A DNA stretch of 64,000 nt, from the NCBI RefSeq assembly GCF_002165575.1, contig NZ_MXQF01000014.1:1-64000 (forward strand), written 5' to 3'. Position 1 is the stretch's first letter. The number at the start of each line of letters is the position of its first letter. The translations under genes were made by a program, and so were the position numbers. Shown in pieces: positions 18,747 to 28,542 of this stretch. The notes below the pieces were generated by a model that was given only the letters and a program-made list of their open reading frames with translations, had not been told where the DNA came from and did no database searches. The stretch comes from Pseudoalteromonas sp. A601 (GTDB taxonomy: Bacteria; Pseudomonadota; Gammaproteobacteria; Enterobacterales; Alteromonadaceae).

Positions 18747-20038
18747 TATTGATAAAGCTTGCTTATAAAAGCTTACTGAACCGCCGTGGCAGTGCATTTT
18801 TAACCCTGTTTACCATTGCCATTAGCGTGATGCTACTGCTGAGTATTGAACGTGTACGCGTTGATGCAAAAAGTAGTTTTAGCAATACAATATCAGGCAC
18901 AGATTTAATTGTTGGCGCCCGCACTGGCGATATTCAATTACTGCTGTCGTCTGTGTTTCGTATTGGCCACACAAACAATGGCGTAAGCTGGCAGAGTTAT
19001 CTATTTATCAAGCAACAACGCGGCGTAGCGTGGACAATTCCCTTATCCCTTGGTGACAGTCATAAAGGCCAAGCCGTGCTTGGCACCAGCTTAGATTACT
19101 TTACACACTACAAATACGGAAAAAAACAGCCGCTAACTTTTACCCAAGGCACTGCATTTAGCCATTTAAACGAAGTGGTGATAGGCAGTGAAATCTCTAG
19201 TAAACTAAACTATCAGCTTGGCGATAAAGTGATTATTTCACATGGCATGGGTAATACCAGCTTTCATCATCACGATGAAGACCCATTTACCGTAGTCGGT
19301 ATTTTAAAAGCCACAGGCACACCGGTTGATAAAACCTTGCACATTCCGCTTGCTGCCATCGAGCTAATTCACGGTGGGGGTCACTCTGAGCATGAGCATG
19401 AGCATGAGCATGAGCATGAGCATGAGCATGAGCATGAGCATGAGCATGAGCATGAGCAGCATAATGAAAACCTAACCGGAGAGCCAAAACAAATTACGGC
19501 CTTTTTAATGGGCTTTGACTCGCCTTTATATACCTTGCAAGTGCGCCGTAATATTAATCAATATAAACCAGAAGCACTACTAGCTATTATGCCCGGCGTA
19601 ACATTGCGCGAGCTGTGGGAAATGCTCTCAATAGTCGAAAAAATCCTACTGTTATTTTCATCAATTGTGGTATTAGTAAGCCTGCTTGGCATGTTAACAA
19701 CACTTTTAGCCAGCTTAAACCAACGCCGTCGTGAACTGGCAATTTTACGTTCAGTAGGTGCCAGACCTTGGCACTTGTTCTCGCTTATTAGTATAGAATC
19801 ACTCCTTATCACATTGTTTGGTTGCCTATTGGGGTGCGGTTTATTTTATGGCTTGATGAGTATCGCCGCAGGTTTTTTACAAAGCCACGGGGGCATATCA
19901 GTCACAATCAGTATGCTCTCCCACTATGAACTAGTGTTGATCGGCGCTATTATGGCGGCAGGTTTTATCGTTGGCCTTATTCCCGCAACGCGTGCTTATT
20001 TCTATTCACTGACCGATGGCATGAGCATTAAAATTTAA
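18743..20038 (+). CDS. FtsX-like ABC permease with His-Glu repeat
   Basis: A 431-residue inner-membrane permease. An N-terminal transmembrane helix (about 12-32) is followed by a large periplasmic MacB-type domain (about 40-270) and three C-terminal helices (about 295-318, 345-375 and 395-420), the usual FtsX fold. An uninterrupted (Glu-His)11 run interrupts the periplasmic domain near residues 216-237, flanked by GGGHS and EQH. Another FHHHDED lies upstream. Histidine-rich insertions like this usually bind zinc, nickel or copper. It is translationally coupled to the ATPase and followed by a DUF3299 gene ten bases later. Confidence 0.9.
   Translation: MILIKLAYKSLLNRRGSAFLTLFTIAISVMLLLSIERVRVDAKSSFSNTISGTDLIVGARTGDIQLLLSSVFRIGHTNNGVSWQSYLFIKQQRGVAWTIPLSLGDSHKGQAVLGTSLDYFTHYKYGKKQPLTFTQGTAFSHLNEVVIGSEISSKLNYQLGDKVIISHGMGNTSFHHHDEDPFTVVGILKATGTPVDKTLHIPLAAIELIHGGGHSEHEHEHEHEHEHEHEHEHEHEHEQHNENLTGEPKQITAFLMGFDSPLYTLQVRRNINQYKPEALLAIMPGVTLRELWEMLSIVEKILLLFSSIVVLVSLLGMLTTLLASLNQRRRELAILRSVGARPWHLFSLISIESLLITLFGCLLGCGLFYGLMSIAAGFLQSHGGISVTISMLSHYELVLIGAIMAAGFIVGLIPATRAYFYSLTDGMSIKI
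19388..19453 (+). repeat. (GAGCAT)11 hexanucleotide tandem repeat in the permease
   Basis: Eleven uninterrupted copies of GAGCAT encode alternating Glu and His. Unit length is a multiple of three, so slippage would change the number of His-Glu pairs without breaking the frame. Confidence 0.97.
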
Positions 20039-20048
20039 GAGGAACACC

Positions 20049-20549
20049 ATGCAGTACATTCAAAAACTTAGCTTTGTGAGCTTAGTTATTATTAGCTTAG
20101 CAGTAAGCTTTTTAGCTCATGCTAATGCGCCAAAAGAAATATTTTGGGAAGACCTGATCCCCCAAGGGCATGTGCAAATTGACACTCAAGATCAAGCAAG
20201 CCATGAAGGCAGTGAGCAAAACTGGGTGCAACCCGACCTTGATGCGCCAGTCGTTAAAGAACTTGATGGCCAATCAGTGAGTTTACCAGGTTTTGTGGTA
20301 CCACTTGAAGGTGATAGCGAAGTCATCACCGAGTTTTTACTGGTACCATATTTTGGTGCTTGTATTCACGTACCACCACCGCCACCTAATCAAATTGTTC
20401 ATGTCACCATCAAAGGCGGCGTACCAATCGAAAGCTTATATGATGCGATTGTAGTCACCGGCATCATCAGCACAGAAACATGGAGCGGCGACATCGCCCA
20501 AGTCGGCTATAAAATAAAAGCCATTGGCGTCGCCCCGTTTGAGCTTTAA
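20049..20549 (+). CDS. DUF3299 periplasmic protein
   Basis: A 166-residue exported protein with a signal peptide to about residue 25. The conserved core is FWEDLIPQG, then SLPGFVVPLEGDSEVITEFL and GACIHVPPPPPNQ, the DUF3299 signature with a Cys-x-His pair that could bind metal. In Vibrio a DUF3299 protein is one of the products of the zinc-regulated Zrg locus, together with an ATPase and an FtsX-type permease as here. The His-rich DUF2796 substrate-binding protein of that locus is not present beside these genes. A strong terminator follows directly. Confidence 0.82.
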   Translation: MQYIQKLSFVSLVIISLAVSFLAHANAPKEIFWEDLIPQGHVQIDTQDQASHEGSEQNWVQPDLDAPVVKELDGQSVSLPGFVVPLEGDSEVITEFLLVPYFGACIHVPPPPPNQIVHVTIKGGVPIESLYDAIVVTGIISTETWSGDIAQVGYKIKAIGVAPFEL

Positions 20550-20563
20550 AAAGCTACAAACAC

Positions 20564-20597
20564 AAAAAAGCCCGCAGCGTTAACTGCGGGCTTTTTT
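20564..20597. terminator. Bidirectional terminator between DUF3299 gene and rnpB
   Basis: A perfect 14-base stem AAAAAAGCCCGCAG/CTGCGGGCTTTTTT with a six-base loop. It has T runs on both strands, so it can end the ABC operon on the plus strand and rnpB on the minus strand. Confidence 0.93.
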
Positions 20598-20601
20598 GTT
20601 G

Positions 20602-20968
<367 letters not shown>

Positions 20969-21009
20969 CGCGCAGTATACCTGAGCTTGATGCTCTGTGC
21001 AGTAAAGAA

Positions 21010-21867
21010 TTAGCCTTTTTCGTCAATAATTGTTTTATACAGGGCGTTTTTTTTCATACCAAAGTAATCGGCCACGATACCGCAGGCTTTTTTCATCGGC
21101 ATTTCACTCTCAAGTAAGGCTAACATTTTACGCGCTTCTGGCGGAATATCATCTACCACCTTAGGTTTGCCCGGTAGCATTAAAACAATTTCACCACGTT
21201 GTTTAGTTGGATCATCCGTTAAAAACTGTTTTAACTCAGTTACCGTGCCATTAAAAAAGGTTTCAAACGTTTTGGTTAGTTCTTTAGCAAAAACCACCTG
21301 TTGTTCGCTACCAAGGGCGCTTTCTAAATCATCAAGACTAGCCATAATACGGTGCGTACTTTCGTACATTATACTGGTAATGCCTGAATTAACGGCTTCA
21401 ATGAAGAAGTCTTGGCGAGCTTTACTTTTCGCTGGAGTAAAACCAATAAATTGAAAGCGATCGGTCGGTAAGCCTGAACAGCATACCGCAGTAATTGCTG
21501 CACACGCACCCGGTACCGGTGTTACATGAGCCCCTTGCTCACGACATAAATTAACAACGGCATAACCAGGGTCGCTAATTAAGGGAGTACCAGCGTCTGA
21601 AACAAGTGCTATATTTAATCCTTGGTTCAACTGGTCAATTATTTGCTGCGCTTTTTGCTTTTCATTATGATCATGTAAAGCAAAGGTTTTTGCTTTAATA
21701 CCAAAGTGACTGAGCAACTTACCTGTATGGCGAGTGTCTTCAGCAGCGATTAAGTCAACCTGCGATAATGTCGCGATTGCACGCTGACTTAAGTCGTCAA
21801 AATTGCCAATTGGGGTGGCAACGATGTAAAGAGTGCCGATTTTATCTGAATTCTCCTCATTTAACAT
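21010..21867 (-). CDS. rsmI: 16S rRNA 2'-O-ribose C1402 methyltransferase
   Basis: RsmI methylates the ribose of C1402 in the decoding centre of 16S rRNA. The 285-residue protein shows the tetrapyrrole-methylase fold motifs GTLYIVATPIGNFDDLSQRA, LIAAEDTRHTGKLL, ALVSDAGTPLISDPGY and VPGACAAITAVCCSGLP. GGAGA precedes the ATG at 21867 by five bases. It is divergent from lpoA, an arrangement conserved from Escherichia to Pseudoalteromonas, with only 61 bases for both promoters. Confidence 0.96.
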   Translation of the reverse strand: MLNEENSDKIGTLYIVATPIGNFDDLSQRAIATLSQVDLIAAEDTRHTGKLLSHFGIKAKTFALHDHNEKQKAQQIIDQLNQGLNIALVSDAGTPLISDPGYAVVNLCREQGAHVTPVPGACAAITAVCCSGLPTDRFQFIGFTPAKSKARQDFFIEAVNSGITSIMYESTHRIMASLDDLESALGSEQQVVFAKELTKTFETFFNGTVTELKQFLTDDPTKQRGEIVLMLPGKPKVVDDIPPEARKMLALLESEMPMKKACGIVADYFGMKKNALYKTIIDEKG

Positions 21868-21928
21868 TGAGGTCTCCTGCGTCAGTCAGTAATATAAGCA
21901 AATCGCGTTAACGTATTGGGAAATCATT

Positions 21929-23794
21929 GTGCGACTTAAACTTGTTAGTCTATTAATCATATTGTCAGGGTTATCGGCTTGTAGTACAACCGAAAAACAG
22001 ACTAAAACCACTGAAAACCTCAGTTCAGCTAATAGTACGTCACAAATTCAAGCGACTGATGCACAATCAATGTACCAACTTGCGTTAAATCGCCAAGGTG
22101 CAGATAAAATTCAGCTGCTTTATAGCGCGCGTGACGCAGCTATCGAAGAGCAACGTTGGCCACTGCTAGAACAAATATGTACTGAGCTTGAGCAAACCCC
22201 AACGGTTGATCAGGTGCAAAATAAACTCTACACCGCATTTGCACAAAAGCAGCAGGGTAAAAACACCTTAGCGCTGGAAATGCTAGCCACTTTAAATAAC
22301 CAGTTAACGCAACCTGAGCATTTTGCTTGGCACCAATATTTAACGGCCAGCATCTACTCATCACAAAAATTACCTAAACAAGCTGCACCGTATTTTTTTA
22401 GAGCATCAGAGGCTGCCAGTAAAAATAATTTAACTATCCCTGAGCTTAATAAAGCACTTTGGCAAAATCTACAACAACTTTCATCTTACGCATTAGAGCG
22501 TTTTAATCGTGGCTCTGTGGTACAGCAAGGTTGGGTAAACCTGGCTTTATACCATCAAGTTTATTTAGGTGCACCGGTTGAGTTAGATCAGGCAATCAAT
22601 AATTGGCAGCGCCGCTACCCGACTCACCCCGCAATGGCAGTACTCCCTAAAAGAGCAGCTGAATTAATCGCGATAGAGCCTGTTAATATTGAGCGGCTAG
22701 TGGTGCTACTACCTCAATCTGGGGCTAATGAACGCTTAGGCGATGCATTAAAAGCAGGAGTGCTTGGGGCACTCGATAACAGTAATATCACCGAAACAGT
22801 TTTTCTTGATGAAATGCTGACGACCACAGAGCTAGAAACTAAGCTCGCAGAATTAAAACCTAACTTTGTTATTGGCCCACTACTCAAAGCAAACATTGAT
22901 AAACTAGCGAATAATCGAACCTTAGTGAACTACCCTGTTTTGCATTTAAATTCTTTTGAAGGACAGCGCGTCTCAGGCCAACACTTCTTTTTTGCTTTAA
23001 ATCCTGAGCACGAAGTACAACAAGCTCTTGAGCACTTTTTAACTCAAGGTTACCAAAAGCCTATGATTCTTGCGCCAAATAGCAGTGCCGGACAACGCTT
23101 AGTTGATTTTTTTAATATGCAGTGGCAACGCTATAGTGAAACAAAGCCACAAGTAGGACTGTATAGCAGTAAAAAGGATATGCCAAAAACAATCGCAGGT
23201 TTACTCGAAGTTGATAAATCAAAAGAGCGCATTGCAACTGTTAAATCGTTATTTAAGCAAGAAGTTGAGAGTGAAACCCGCTCACGCAGAGATATCGACG
23301 TTATTTATATTTTGGGCGACGCCATAGAAACCCGTTTAATTAAGCCTTACTTAGATGTTAACGTAAGTACCTTTGTAGAGCGCATACCTCTTTACGCGAG
23401 CTCTAAGAGTCATAGTAAACAAATCGATAGAACCGACAAAGGTGATTTAGACGGCTTATATTTTACTGAGCTACCTTGGATGCTTAGCGGTCAAGTATCT
23501 AACCAAGCCTTGCGCCAACAATATAATTCTCTATGGCCAGAGCAAGCCGATATCAGCCAACGCTTATTTGCCATGGCCTATGACTCTGTGGCTATGCTAA
23601 GTGATATTACGCAACTGAGCATGATCCCAGGTAAGCAATATACCGGATTAACGGGTCAATTAAGCATCGCTAGTGATGGCCAAATTAATCGTCAGCTTAA
23701 ATGGGCACAATATAAAAATAAACAAATTAAGCCTGTGCAATTAAAAACCCAAGCGCCAGTACCTTTATTTATGCAAACAGCTACAAGTGAATAA
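21929..23794 (+). CDS. lpoA: Penicillin-binding protein activator LpoA
   Basis: LpoA is an outer-membrane lipoprotein that stimulates the transpeptidase of PBP1a. This one has 621 residues and a lipobox LSGLSACS with the acylated Cys near residue 17. A TPR-like N-terminal half (about 40-235) is followed by a periplasmic-binding-protein-like half beginning RLVVLLPQSGANERLGDALK. Translation starts at GTG 21929, with GGGAAA eight bases upstream. It leads the lpoA-yraN-diaA-dolP cluster of closely packed genes. Confidence 0.95.
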   Translation: MRLKLVSLLIILSGLSACSTTEKQTKTTENLSSANSTSQIQATDAQSMYQLALNRQGADKIQLLYSARDAAIEEQRWPLLEQICTELEQTPTVDQVQNKLYTAFAQKQQGKNTLALEMLATLNNQLTQPEHFAWHQYLTASIYSSQKLPKQAAPYFFRASEAASKNNLTIPELNKALWQNLQQLSSYALERFNRGSVVQQGWVNLALYHQVYLGAPVELDQAINNWQRRYPTHPAMAVLPKRAAELIAIEPVNIERLVVLLPQSGANERLGDALKAGVLGALDNSNITETVFLDEMLTTTELETKLAELKPNFVIGPLLKANIDKLANNRTLVNYPVLHLNSFEGQRVSGQHFFFALNPEHEVQQALEHFLTQGYQKPMILAPNSSAGQRLVDFFNMQWQRYSETKPQVGLYSSKKDMPKTIAGLLEVDKSKERIATVKSLFKQEVESETRSRRDIDVIYILGDAIETRLIKPYLDVNVSTFVERIPLYASSKSHSKQIDRTDKGDLDGLYFTELPWMLSGQVSNQALRQQYNSLWPEQADISQRLFAMAYDSVAMLSDITQLSMIPGKQYTGLTGQLSIASDGQINRQLKWAQYKNKQIKPVQLKTQAPVPLFMQTATSE

Positions 23795-23817
23795 TTACCA
23801 ACAGACAAGGACGTGTC

Positions 23818-24189
23818 ATGTCGTGGTTCAAACAATTATGGCAAAATAGTCGAGAAAAAGGTCAATACTATGAGCTTCAAGCGCAAAAGTATTTACAGCA
23901 GCAAGGGTTAACACCCATAGAGCGTAACTATAACTGCCCCTATGGAGAGCTTGATGTAATAATGCGTGACGGTGATACACTTGTATTTATAGAAGTAAAG
24001 TTTCGTGCAAGTAGTATCAAAGGCGGTGCAATGCATGCGCTAGGAAAACAGAAGCAACAACGTTTAAAGCGCACTATCTATCATTATTTAGCAGCTAAAA
24101 AGCTAAAAAATCAAGCGCTAAGAATCGACTTTGTCGCTATTACTGGCGACAAAGCACAACAACTTAATTGGATAAAAAACGTATTTTAA
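23818..24189 (+). CDS. yraN: UPF0102 protein YraN
   Basis: A 123-residue protein with the restriction-endonuclease-like fold of UPF0102. The nuclease core is visible as NCPYGELDVIMRDGDTLVFI followed by EVKFR, the conserved GELDLI...FVEVK pattern. Its biochemical role is not settled. It stands 23 bases after lpoA and one base before diaA. Confidence 0.94.
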   Translation: MSWFKQLWQNSREKGQYYELQAQKYLQQQGLTPIERNYNCPYGELDVIMRDGDTLVFIEVKFRASSIKGGAMHALGKQKQQRLKRTIYHYLAAKKLKNQALRIDFVAITGDKAQQLNWIKNVF

Positions 24190-24190
24190 T

Positions 24191-24778
24191 ATGCAAGATA
24201 CTATAAAAGAGATTTTTACAGAAAGCATTCAAGTGCAAATCGCCGCTGGTGAGGTACTACCAAGCGCGTTAGAAGCCGCCGCTTTTACCATTGCACAAAG
24301 CCTTATTAATGGTAATAAGTTGATTTGTTGTGGTACCGCAAGCTGCCACATGCTAGCTCAACATATGGCTGGTGTACTAATCAACTTTTATGAAACCGAG
24401 CGCCCTTGCCTACCTGCAATAGCCCTATCGCAAGAAAATATTAATTTAGGGCAAAGTAACCACACAGATGATCACGAAACATTTGCACGTCAAATTCGTG
24501 CGTTTGCTCAACAAGGTGATTTATTACTGGTGATGGCAAGCAACGGCAACGAAAAAAATATAATTTCAGCAGTGGAAGCAGCACTTACAAAAGACATGAA
24601 GGTCATAGTAATGGTTGGCGATGATGGTGGAGAATTAGTTGGCCTACTTGGCGCTAATGATGTAGAAATCCGCGTACCTTCTAAACGACCTAGCCGTATC
24701 ATCGAGTCTCACTTGGTCAACCTCCATTGTTTAAGTGGGCTAATCGATTTAACCCTATTTCCACAGGAAGAAAGTTAA
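24191..24778 (+). CDS. diaA: DnaA initiator-associating protein DiaA (SIS domain)
   Basis: DiaA binds DnaA and promotes timely initiation of replication; its fold is that of the sugar-isomerase GmhA. The 195 residues include GNKLICCGTASCHMLAQHMA, LVMASNGNEKNIISAVEAAL and RVPSKRPSRIIESHLVNLHC. The usual GNGGS of phosphoheptose isomerase is replaced by CGTAS, and the neighbours are the standard lpoA cluster, so DiaA is preferred over GmhA. The stop overlaps the ATG of dolP by one base (TAATG). Confidence 0.9.
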   Translation: MQDTIKEIFTESIQVQIAAGEVLPSALEAAAFTIAQSLINGNKLICCGTASCHMLAQHMAGVLINFYETERPCLPAIALSQENINLGQSNHTDDHETFARQIRAFAQQGDLLLVMASNGNEKNIISAVEAALTKDMKVIVMVGDDGGELVGLLGANDVEIRVPSKRPSRIIESHLVNLHCLSGLIDLTLFPQEES

Positions 24779-25344
24779 TGTTCAAGCAATCACTTATTGT
24801 TATGGGAACCGTTTTATTATTACAAGGCTGCGCAGCTGCTGTTGTCGCTGGTACTGCAGGCGCAGTCACAGCCGCAAACGATCGCCGCACGCTTGGCTCA
24901 CAAATTGACGATAACAACATTGAAATTAAAAGCGGTATTGCTATTAACGACGTAGAGCGCTTAAAAGATCACGCCAATCTAAACGCAATTAGCGTTAATG
25001 GAATTGTGCTGTTAATTGGTCAAGTTACCAATCAAGAAATGAAAAATGAAGCACAGATTGCTATAGAGAAAATAGATGGCATTCGTAAAATTCATAATCA
25101 AATTCGTATTGGCTCAAATATCAGCATGAGTACAAAAACCCATGACTCATGGCTCACCTCTAAAGTGAAAACCCAACTACTCACCACTGAGAATATCAGT
25201 AGTAACAATATTAAGGTGATTACTGAAAACAGCGAAGTATTCTTAATGGGCTTAGTAACAGATGCAGAAGCCAATACTGCAGTAGATGTTGCGCGTAACG
25301 TATCTGGTGTTGAACGAGTTATAAAAGTGTTCGAGTATTTATAA
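24778..25344 (+). CDS. dolP: Dual BON-domain outer-membrane lipoprotein
   Basis: DolP (formerly YraP) is an outer-membrane lipoprotein that supports envelope integrity and BAM function. The 188-residue protein starts MFKQSLIVMGTVLLLQGCAA, a lipoprotein signal with Cys at residue 18. Two BON domains follow (about 45-110 and 120-188), the second ending VSGVERVIKVFEYL. The ATG overlaps the diaA stop by one base; the longer open frame into diaA would hide this signal peptide. A bidirectional terminator follows. Confidence 0.94.
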   Translation: MFKQSLIVMGTVLLLQGCAAAVVAGTAGAVTAANDRRTLGSQIDDNNIEIKSGIAINDVERLKDHANLNAISVNGIVLLIGQVTNQEMKNEAQIAIEKIDGIRKIHNQIRIGSNISMSTKTHDSWLTSKVKTQLLTTENISSNNIKVITENSEVFLMGLVTDAEANTAVDVARNVSGVERVIKVFEYL

Positions 25345-25375
25345 CGCGAGTAATCTATTAAAGTTTTAAAATTAA

Positions 25376-25402
25376 AAAAGGCGAGAGTAAATCCCGCCTT
25401 TT
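25376..25402. terminator. Bidirectional terminator between dolP and the TonB receptor
   Basis: AAAAGGCG (25376-25383) pairs with CGCCTTTT (25395-25402) around an 11-base loop. It lies between two convergent genes. Confidence 0.8.
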
Positions 25403-25417
25403 ATTTTGACATGTACC

Positions 25418-28400
25418 TTAGAACTTAAACGATACACCGGCAAATAAGCGTGGGCCGTAGCTATTCACTTCCCCTAAGTTACCCTCAGTATAGTAATCTT
25501 GTGATTTAGGCTCACTAAATAAGTTAATTGCTTCAACTTTAACCTTAACGTGGCTATTAACTTTGTATGACGCTCTCATTTCCCATACACCAACCGCATC
25601 TACATAACGTAAACGGGTACCATTGCTTGTATATGGTTGGAAATACTCACTACGGTATTTATAAATAACCGCCGTATCAAAGTCGCCAATTTGATAATAA
25701 AGTTGACCACTGAATACATGCTCAGAGAAGCCTGGAACAGAGCCTGGCTCAACAATTCCCTCTGTTAACTGGGTAGTGTTGCCATCAACATCAGTGATGA
25801 AAGTATCGCCATAGTTACTATCTTCAAACTCGTAATCTGTATCAGCATAGTTATAGCCAAATTTCACACCAATTCCTGTGTCCCAACGATAAGCAATTGA
25901 AGTCTCTAGACCAAATATATCGCTTTTTTCATCCGTTGTTACGGAGTTAGTGATTGGTAATAGGTAGCTATCTCCATCAATTACAAACTCTTCTAATACC
26001 GTTTGTTGCTGGAAACCACCTTGGAATTGCTTGTAGTAAAAACCAAGCGATACAATAGCATCTTCATTAGGATACCATTCAGCTGCGATATCGTAGTTCC
26101 ACGACATTAATGGTTTAGTATCAGGGTTGCCTGAACCGTTAACACCAACAAATAAGTCTTCAACCGTAGTTGGTGCTGCATTATCATCGGTTTGGAATGT
26201 ACGGCTATAGCTCATATCACTTGGATCAGCACGCGACATACCACGGAAAATACCACCACGAAATAAGATGTCTTCGCTGTAATCTACTACTAAGTTAAAG
26301 CTTGGTAACACTTCAGTGTAACCACCGCCACCTTCGATTTTCTCTAGTGATTCACCGGGCACAACACTCAATATACCTAACTCATCAGCAACTACTTCAA
26401 AAGTGTTTCTAAAGCCTATTGACGTTACATCAGTATCAACGACACGCACACCAAAATTACCGCGAATAAACTTACCGAACATTTCTGTATCGTAATTCGC
26501 CATTAAGTAAACTGAGGTTGTTTCTTCGGTAACATCTTTCGTGCCTGCATTCGCGTACTCCAGTTCAGGGTAGGCAAATTCACCACCATTAGAAGCTGCA
26601 AGCGCTTGTGAGAAGCATACATTGTCGTATGTTGCCCAAGATGAACCGGTGCCACTATCCACTACATTTCCGCTACTGTCCACTTGGGTAATAATGTCGC
26701 CATCTGATACGCTCGATAAGAACCCTGACTCAGGGAAGTCTATTTGACACCCTTGTAACACATCAAGCGCTGCAGTCGTCGTTTCATCAAGTGTGTACTC
26801 AGTACGAGAACCATTACCTTGCAAACCACCATACTGAATAAATGATAACTCAGACATTCTCACGCCACCTTGAATACTGGTAAATACATCACCTTCAAGT
26901 GCATAGTCAAAGTCTACACGCGCACCTATCACTTCATTATCACGTACGTTTTCACGGTCAATACGTGTACGCAAGCTGTCGGTATAATTTGTAATATCTG
27001 TCACATCAAAATCTGTTAACGTGAAATGAGGAATGCTTTCCCCCATATCCCAACTAAAGAAAGGACGATCGGCGGTTCTACCCCGGTTAGAAATTTGAAT
27101 TTCTTCACGCTTAGTTTGTGAGTAAGAAACATCAAAATCTAATGTTAGTCTGTCTGTTGCATGATACTCAACGTTTAAACCGTAACCTTTGTAGTTTTCT
27201 TCTCGAGAGAATTGCTCGCCAGCAGACTCAATGCGTTCTTGACCTTCCCAGTGTAAAATTCCACCTGCTTGATTGGTCACGAGTGAAGGACCCGTTATGC
27301 CTCGAGTCACTCCTTTTTGTAAGAAAATTAAGTCGTGTCGTGCTTCTTGCTGTATACGATCTGATAGTTGAATATCTAGATTAATATCCCATGCATCAGA
27401 TGGCTGATATTGAAAAGCGACAAACAATGCATCACGTTCATCTGAAGTTTCATTTTGACGAAAACTTCTACTACTGCCAGTCCACGCGTAAGGTGTGCCA
27501 TCACTAATTGCTTTACCAGTATCTGAGTCAATTTCGGTATCGTAACCTTGGTTAGTGCTACCACTTACTTGATCTTCACAATCCTTAATCGATCCTGTAG
27601 GTTCATAGCGATAAAAGCCTTCATTAGTGTTACTTGGATCATTTAAGCATGCCCACAATGAAGAACCTGTAGGGCTAGAGCTACGGTATTCCGCTTCTGG
27701 CTGGCTAATATCTTGACGTTGCACACCAAAAGACACACCTAAAGCTTGACCATTATCAAATTCAAATTGATCTAAATAACTAAAGGTACCACGAAAACCA
27801 ACATCACTTTGTAATGAGTTATCAACATTACTTTCATCTGGGTTATAGTTTACTTTAACTTCACCTTGAATACGCTGCTTACCATAATCAAGCGGCTGTA
27901 CCGTTTCAAGAGCGATAACACCCGCTACACCACCTTCAATCATCGATGCATCTTGCGTTTTATAAATCGCGATCTTTTTAACTAACTCTGAAGGAAACTG
28001 AGAGAAGTTAACCGAGCGGTCACCACTGCCGTTAGTCGCTTCACGGCCGTTAATATGCGTAGCACTTAGAAACGGGCCCAAACCACGAATAGTAATTTCA
28101 GTTGCACCACCATTTTCACGATGCGAAGCCGCACCTGTGATAGATTCAAGTGCCTCACCAATTGATAGCGCTGGTAAATCACCAATATCTTCCGCAGATA
28201 AGCCATCTACAACCGTGGTTGCTTCACGCTTGATTGCGATTTGATCTTGAATGGTTCTACGTGAACCTGTAACGCTAATAATTTCAATATTATCATCTTC
28301 AACTTCAGCATTTTGAGGTGCTTCTTGAGCATTAGCAGTCAAAGTAAATGAACCTGCCATACCTGCAAAAATAGTTGCTTTAACAAGCTTAGCAACTGGA

Positions 28401-28471
28401 CGAAGTGCAAATTGATTTTGCGCTTCTTTTTGCGCTCCATTTGCTATTGTGTGTTCTGTTGTCAACGACAT
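25418..28471 (-). CDS. TonB-dependent receptor of the alginate-type locus
   Basis: A 1017-residue outer-membrane transporter. A long signal region ends near GSFTLTANAQEAP (about residue 50). TonB-box-like IEIISVTGSRR, the plug (about 60-190, with LPALSIGEALESITG and ITIRGLGPFLSATHINGREA) and a large barrel ending RLFAGVSFKF follow. The size and the GLGPFLS/NGRE plug style are those of receptors for polysaccharide fragments (CarA or SusC-like marine types). GGAG is eight bases before the ATG. It is 71 bases downstream of a PL6 lyase gene on the same strand, so alginate oligosaccharide import is the likely role. Confidence 0.93.
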   Translation of the reverse strand: MSLTTEHTIANGAQKEAQNQFALRPVAKLVKATIFAGMAGSFTLTANAQEAPQNAEVEDDNIEIISVTGSRRTIQDQIAIKREATTVVDGLSAEDIGDLPALSIGEALESITGAASHRENGGATEITIRGLGPFLSATHINGREATNGSGDRSVNFSQFPSELVKKIAIYKTQDASMIEGGVAGVIALETVQPLDYGKQRIQGEVKVNYNPDESNVDNSLQSDVGFRGTFSYLDQFEFDNGQALGVSFGVQRQDISQPEAEYRSSSPTGSSLWACLNDPSNTNEGFYRYEPTGSIKDCEDQVSGSTNQGYDTEIDSDTGKAISDGTPYAWTGSSRSFRQNETSDERDALFVAFQYQPSDAWDINLDIQLSDRIQQEARHDLIFLQKGVTRGITGPSLVTNQAGGILHWEGQERIESAGEQFSREENYKGYGLNVEYHATDRLTLDFDVSYSQTKREEIQISNRGRTADRPFFSWDMGESIPHFTLTDFDVTDITNYTDSLRTRIDRENVRDNEVIGARVDFDYALEGDVFTSIQGGVRMSELSFIQYGGLQGNGSRTEYTLDETTTAALDVLQGCQIDFPESGFLSSVSDGDIITQVDSSGNVVDSGTGSSWATYDNVCFSQALAASNGGEFAYPELEYANAGTKDVTEETTSVYLMANYDTEMFGKFIRGNFGVRVVDTDVTSIGFRNTFEVVADELGILSVVPGESLEKIEGGGGYTEVLPSFNLVVDYSEDILFRGGIFRGMSRADPSDMSYSRTFQTDDNAAPTTVEDLFVGVNGSGNPDTKPLMSWNYDIAAEWYPNEDAIVSLGFYYKQFQGGFQQQTVLEEFVIDGDSYLLPITNSVTTDEKSDIFGLETSIAYRWDTGIGVKFGYNYADTDYEFEDSNYGDTFITDVDGNTTQLTEGIVEPGSVPGFSEHVFSGQLYYQIGDFDTAVIYKYRSEYFQPYTSNGTRLRYVDAVGVWEMRASYKVNSHVKVKVEAINLFSEPKSQDYYTEGNLGEVNSYGPRLFAGVSFKF

Positions 28472-28542
28472 GTCGAGATCTCCGTTGTTATTATAAAGGT
28501 AGCGTTCGCTACCTATTTAGCAATACAAAATTATTTATGAGG

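Noticed and set aside
19388..19453. A CRISPR-like array
   Set aside because: The repeats are directly adjacent with no spacers and lie inside a coding sequence; they are a hexanucleotide microsatellite.
24191..24778. Phosphoheptose isomerase GmhA
   Set aside because: The active-site pattern of GmhA is not kept and the gene sits in the lpoA-yraN-diaA-dolP cluster, so DiaA fits better.
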